Shown here in pieces: positions 5,624 through 7,129 of a stretch of 7,129 nt of DNA (positions are counted from its first letter, which is position 1; every line of letters starts with the position of its first letter). The stretch is from assembly GCA_002308615.1 (NCBI GenBank), contig DBWC01000052.1, positions 718 to 7,846 of the forward strand, read 5' to 3'. Made by a program: the position numbers and the translations under genes. Below the pieces are notes generated by a model. It worked only from the letters and a program-made list of their open reading frames with translations, searched no databases and was not told the origin of the DNA. This stretch comes from Clostridiales bacterium UBA1248 (lineage in GTDB: Bacteria; Bacillota; Clostridia; Oscillospirales; CAG-272).

Positions 5624-6988
5624 ATGGATAAGCTCATAATGGCGGACAGCAGTTTTGATATTATCCGGCGCGATATCTTTGTATGCCGCAAAAAATGCGC
5701 GCTTTATTTCATAGACGGGCTTGTGAAGGAGGAGGCTGTAAGGCACGTGACGGACGCTTTGTTGAACCAGAGCGGCGATAAAGCCGAAGATCTGACAAAA
5801 CTGTCGGGGCTTTGCGCTTCCTGCGTATCGTACATCGAGGTAAGCGCCGTATCGGACTATGACGACGCCGTGTCGGCGATCTTATCGGGCGTCGTGCTGC
5901 TTTTGTGCGACGGCGTGGACGGCTGTGTCTGTATGGACTGCCGCAGATACCCGTGCCGCGGAATAACAGAGCCGGAAAACGACAAGGTGCTGCGCGGCTC
6001 ACGCGTCGGCTTTGTCGAGACGCTTACGGTAAACACGGCGCTGATAAGACGCTACGTCCGCGATCCGCGCCTTATAATGTCGGCTCACAAAGTCGGAAAA
6101 TGTTCGTCTACGGACGTTGTTATCTGCTACATGAAAGGTAAAGCGGATGAAGAGTATCTGAAAAAGCTCGAGCGCACGGTCGACGGCATAAAGACGGACG
6201 CGCTCGTTCTGAGCTCTCAGTCGCTTGCCGAGTGTCTGATCAAAAAGAGATGGTACAATCCTTTTCCTAAGATCAAATTCACGGAACGCCCGGACTGCGC
6301 CGCGGCGCATATCCTGGAGGGGAAAATAGCGGTGATAACGGACAATTCCCCCGCCGTTATGCTTCTGCCGTCGTCGATCTTCGACTTTATCCAGGAGACG
6401 GACGATTTTTATCTGCCGCCGCTTGTCGGAACGTATTTGCGGATCGTACGCTGTACGGTGTTTTTTTTGACGCTGTTTCTGTCTCCGCTCTGGTATCTTC
6501 TCATATCGTACCCGCAGTGGATACCGCCGTGGCTCGATTTCATAAAGGTGCAGGAGCAGGCGGTGATGCCGATAATTTTTCAGCTTTTCGTGCTTGAATT
6601 CGCGATAGACGGCTTAAAGTTGGCGGCGCTGAACACGCCTTCTATGCTCTCCGGCAGCTTTTCGATAATCGGCGGTCTTATCTTAGGCGATTTTGCGGTG
6701 CGCGTGGGTTGGTTTGTGCCGGATACGATATTTTATATGGCGTTCGTCGCGATAGCGAATTTTTCACAGCCGTCGTATGAGTTAGGTTACGCTTTCAAAT
6801 TCCTGCGTCTGTTGATCCTTTTGCTCACCGCGATTTTCGGCGTATACGGCTTTGCCGGAGGTTTTTTGATCTTTATTATGTTGCTTGTGACGAATAAGAC
6901 GGTAGGAGATAAAAGCTATCTTTATCCGCTCATACCGTTTGACGGAAAAGCTTTAGGCTCGCTGATAATAAGGAGAAGAAAAAGGTAA
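5624..6988 (+). CDS. spoVAF: SpoVAF-like spore germination protein (GerA family, GerAA/SpoVAF A-subunit type)
   Basis: This membrane protein of the spore inner membrane belongs to the GerA A-subunit family. In Bacillus, SpoVAF works with FigP in an ion-conducting complex that amplifies germination. Residues 1-260 are the soluble part, with SFDIIRRD (10-17), YFIDGLVK (28-35), a YPCRG..EPENDKVLRGSRVGFVETL segment (109-134), NTALIRRYVRDPRL (137-149) and GKIAVITDNSP (233-243). Five hydrophobic stretches follow (about 274-297, 314-336, 342-357, 362-382, 394-422), with SQPSYELGYA (381-390) typical of SpoVAF rather than GerAA. It is complete at the C-terminus (PLIPFDGKAL, basic end). The ATG at 5624 has no clear ribosome site, while the frame stays open to 5549 and a G-rich site precedes ATT at 5588, so the N-terminus may be about 12 residues longer. 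It lies divergent from the acyl carrier protein, with no other spoVA gene in view. The N-terminal region has an unusual cysteine cluster (96-111). Confidence 0.85.
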   Translation: MDKLIMADSSFDIIRRDIFVCRKKCALYFIDGLVKEEAVRHVTDALLNQSGDKAEDLTKLSGLCASCVSYIEVSAVSDYDDAVSAILSGVVLLLCDGVDGCVCMDCRRYPCRGITEPENDKVLRGSRVGFVETLTVNTALIRRYVRDPRLIMSAHKVGKCSSTDVVICYMKGKADEEYLKKLERTVDGIKTDALVLSSQSLAECLIKKRWYNPFPKIKFTERPDCAAAHILEGKIAVITDNSPAVMLLPSSIFDFIQETDDFYLPPLVGTYLRIVRCTVFFLTLFLSPLWYLLISYPQWIPPWLDFIKVQEQAVMPIIFQLFVLEFAIDGLKLAALNTPSMLSGSFSIIGGLILGDFAVRVGWFVPDTIFYMAFVAIANFSQPSYELGYAFKFLRLLILLLTAIFGVYGFAGGFLIFIMLLVTNKTVGDKSYLYPLIPFDGKALGSLIIRRRKR

Positions 6989-7129
6989 CGAAAAAATTTC
7001 GGAGGCTCACGAAAGGAAAGTCAACCTGTAGGGCGGGGGCTTGCTCCCGCCGTACCGGATGCGGGAGGGAAAACCCCTCCCCTACGGATGAACGCGCTTC
7101 GCACATAGGGTAACAAGAGTTATCCGAAC
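6989..7129. other. Gene-free spacer after the spoVAF-like gene
   Basis: I find no reading frame with start and ribosome site here. A weak 5-bp stem CGAAA/TTTCG (6989-7001) directly follows the stop codon but has no U tract, so no clear terminator is seen. The middle carries the GC-rich inverted-repeat element. After it, CGGAT (7085-7089) and ATCCG (7123-7127) could pair across about 33 bases, which may mark a second, longer boundary cut near the window end. Confidence 0.6.
7028..7085. repeat. GC-rich intergenic inverted-repeat element (REP/MITE-like)
   Basis: The element begins GTAGGG (7028-7033) and ends CCCTAC (7080-7085), a perfect 6-bp terminal inverted repeat. Inside are two hairpins: GGCGGGGG/GCTCCCGCC-type pairing at 7032-7039 with 7044-7051 (loop CTTG, one G-U pair), and GGGAGGG at 7063-7069 with CCCTCCC at 7075-7081 (loop AAAAC). 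It contains no reading frame. I associate GTAGGGCGGGGGCTTGCTCC sequences with dispersed repeats of gut Oscillospirales, but that is memory, not a search. There is no U tract, so it is a poor terminator. It may continue to the right of the window. Confidence 0.65.

Noticed and set aside
5437..5691. 84-residue minus-strand open frame upstream of the acyl carrier protein
   Set aside because: It runs over the divergent promoter and into the antisense of the spoVAF-like gene, is low-complexity AT-rich, and shows no domain.
7088..7108. Possible new gene starting at ATG 7088
   Set aside because: The frame stops after six codons and has no ribosome site.

Overview
The window looks like a piece of a spore-forming, gut-type Firmicute chromosome (class Clostridia, plausibly Oscillospirales or a relative). 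The evidence is a SpoVAF-type spore germination protein, Gram-positive-style Shine-Dalgarno sites (AAAGGA, GGAGG, GAGGTG), an XRE/DUF2975 pair of the kind common in Firmicutes, and a GC-rich intergenic inverted-repeat element of a type I associate with Oscillospirales. No exact species can be read from the sequence.

Layout. Positions 1-5413 hold one tightly packed leftward (minus-strand) gene set. In transcription order it is: an acyl carrier protein (5413-5186), a MATE/Wzx-type polysaccharide flippase (5122-3653), a HAD-family phosphatase that overlaps the flippase end by 29 bases (3681-2836), a DUF2975 membrane protein (2817-2368), a small XRE-family regulator (2357-2130), and a large secreted, C-terminally membrane-anchored protein with a glycoside-hydrolase-like barrel (2118-46). 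A good sigma-A-type promoter (TTGACG, 17 bases, TACAAT) lies ahead of the acyl carrier protein, and a strong hairpin terminator lies at 1-32 after the last gene. The other gaps are 10-18 bases or overlaps, except for a 63-base gap after the acyl carrier protein that carries a perfect 14-bp hairpin. Read as one transcription unit, the set pairs an acyl carrier protein with a lipid-linked-glycan flippase, a phosphatase and a surface glycan-related protein. This suggests cell-surface polysaccharide work, but no glycosyltransferase is present and the substrate is unknown.

Positions 5414-5623 are an AT-rich divergent region. It holds the leftward promoter and, on the plus strand, a hairpin that buries the only good ribosome-binding-like sequence ahead of the next gene.

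Positions 5624-6988 hold a plus-strand spoVAF-like gene whose true start is uncertain and may lie upstream at a non-ATG codon. Its soluble domain has an unusual cysteine cluster. Positions 6989-7129 contain no gene; they carry a short GC-rich inverted-repeat element (7028-7085) made of two hairpins.

I see no convincing case for a wholly new defence or mobile system. The best leads are the composition of the leftward operon, the glycoside-hydrolase-like protein that seems to keep only one of the two expected acidic residues, and the translation start of the germination gene.
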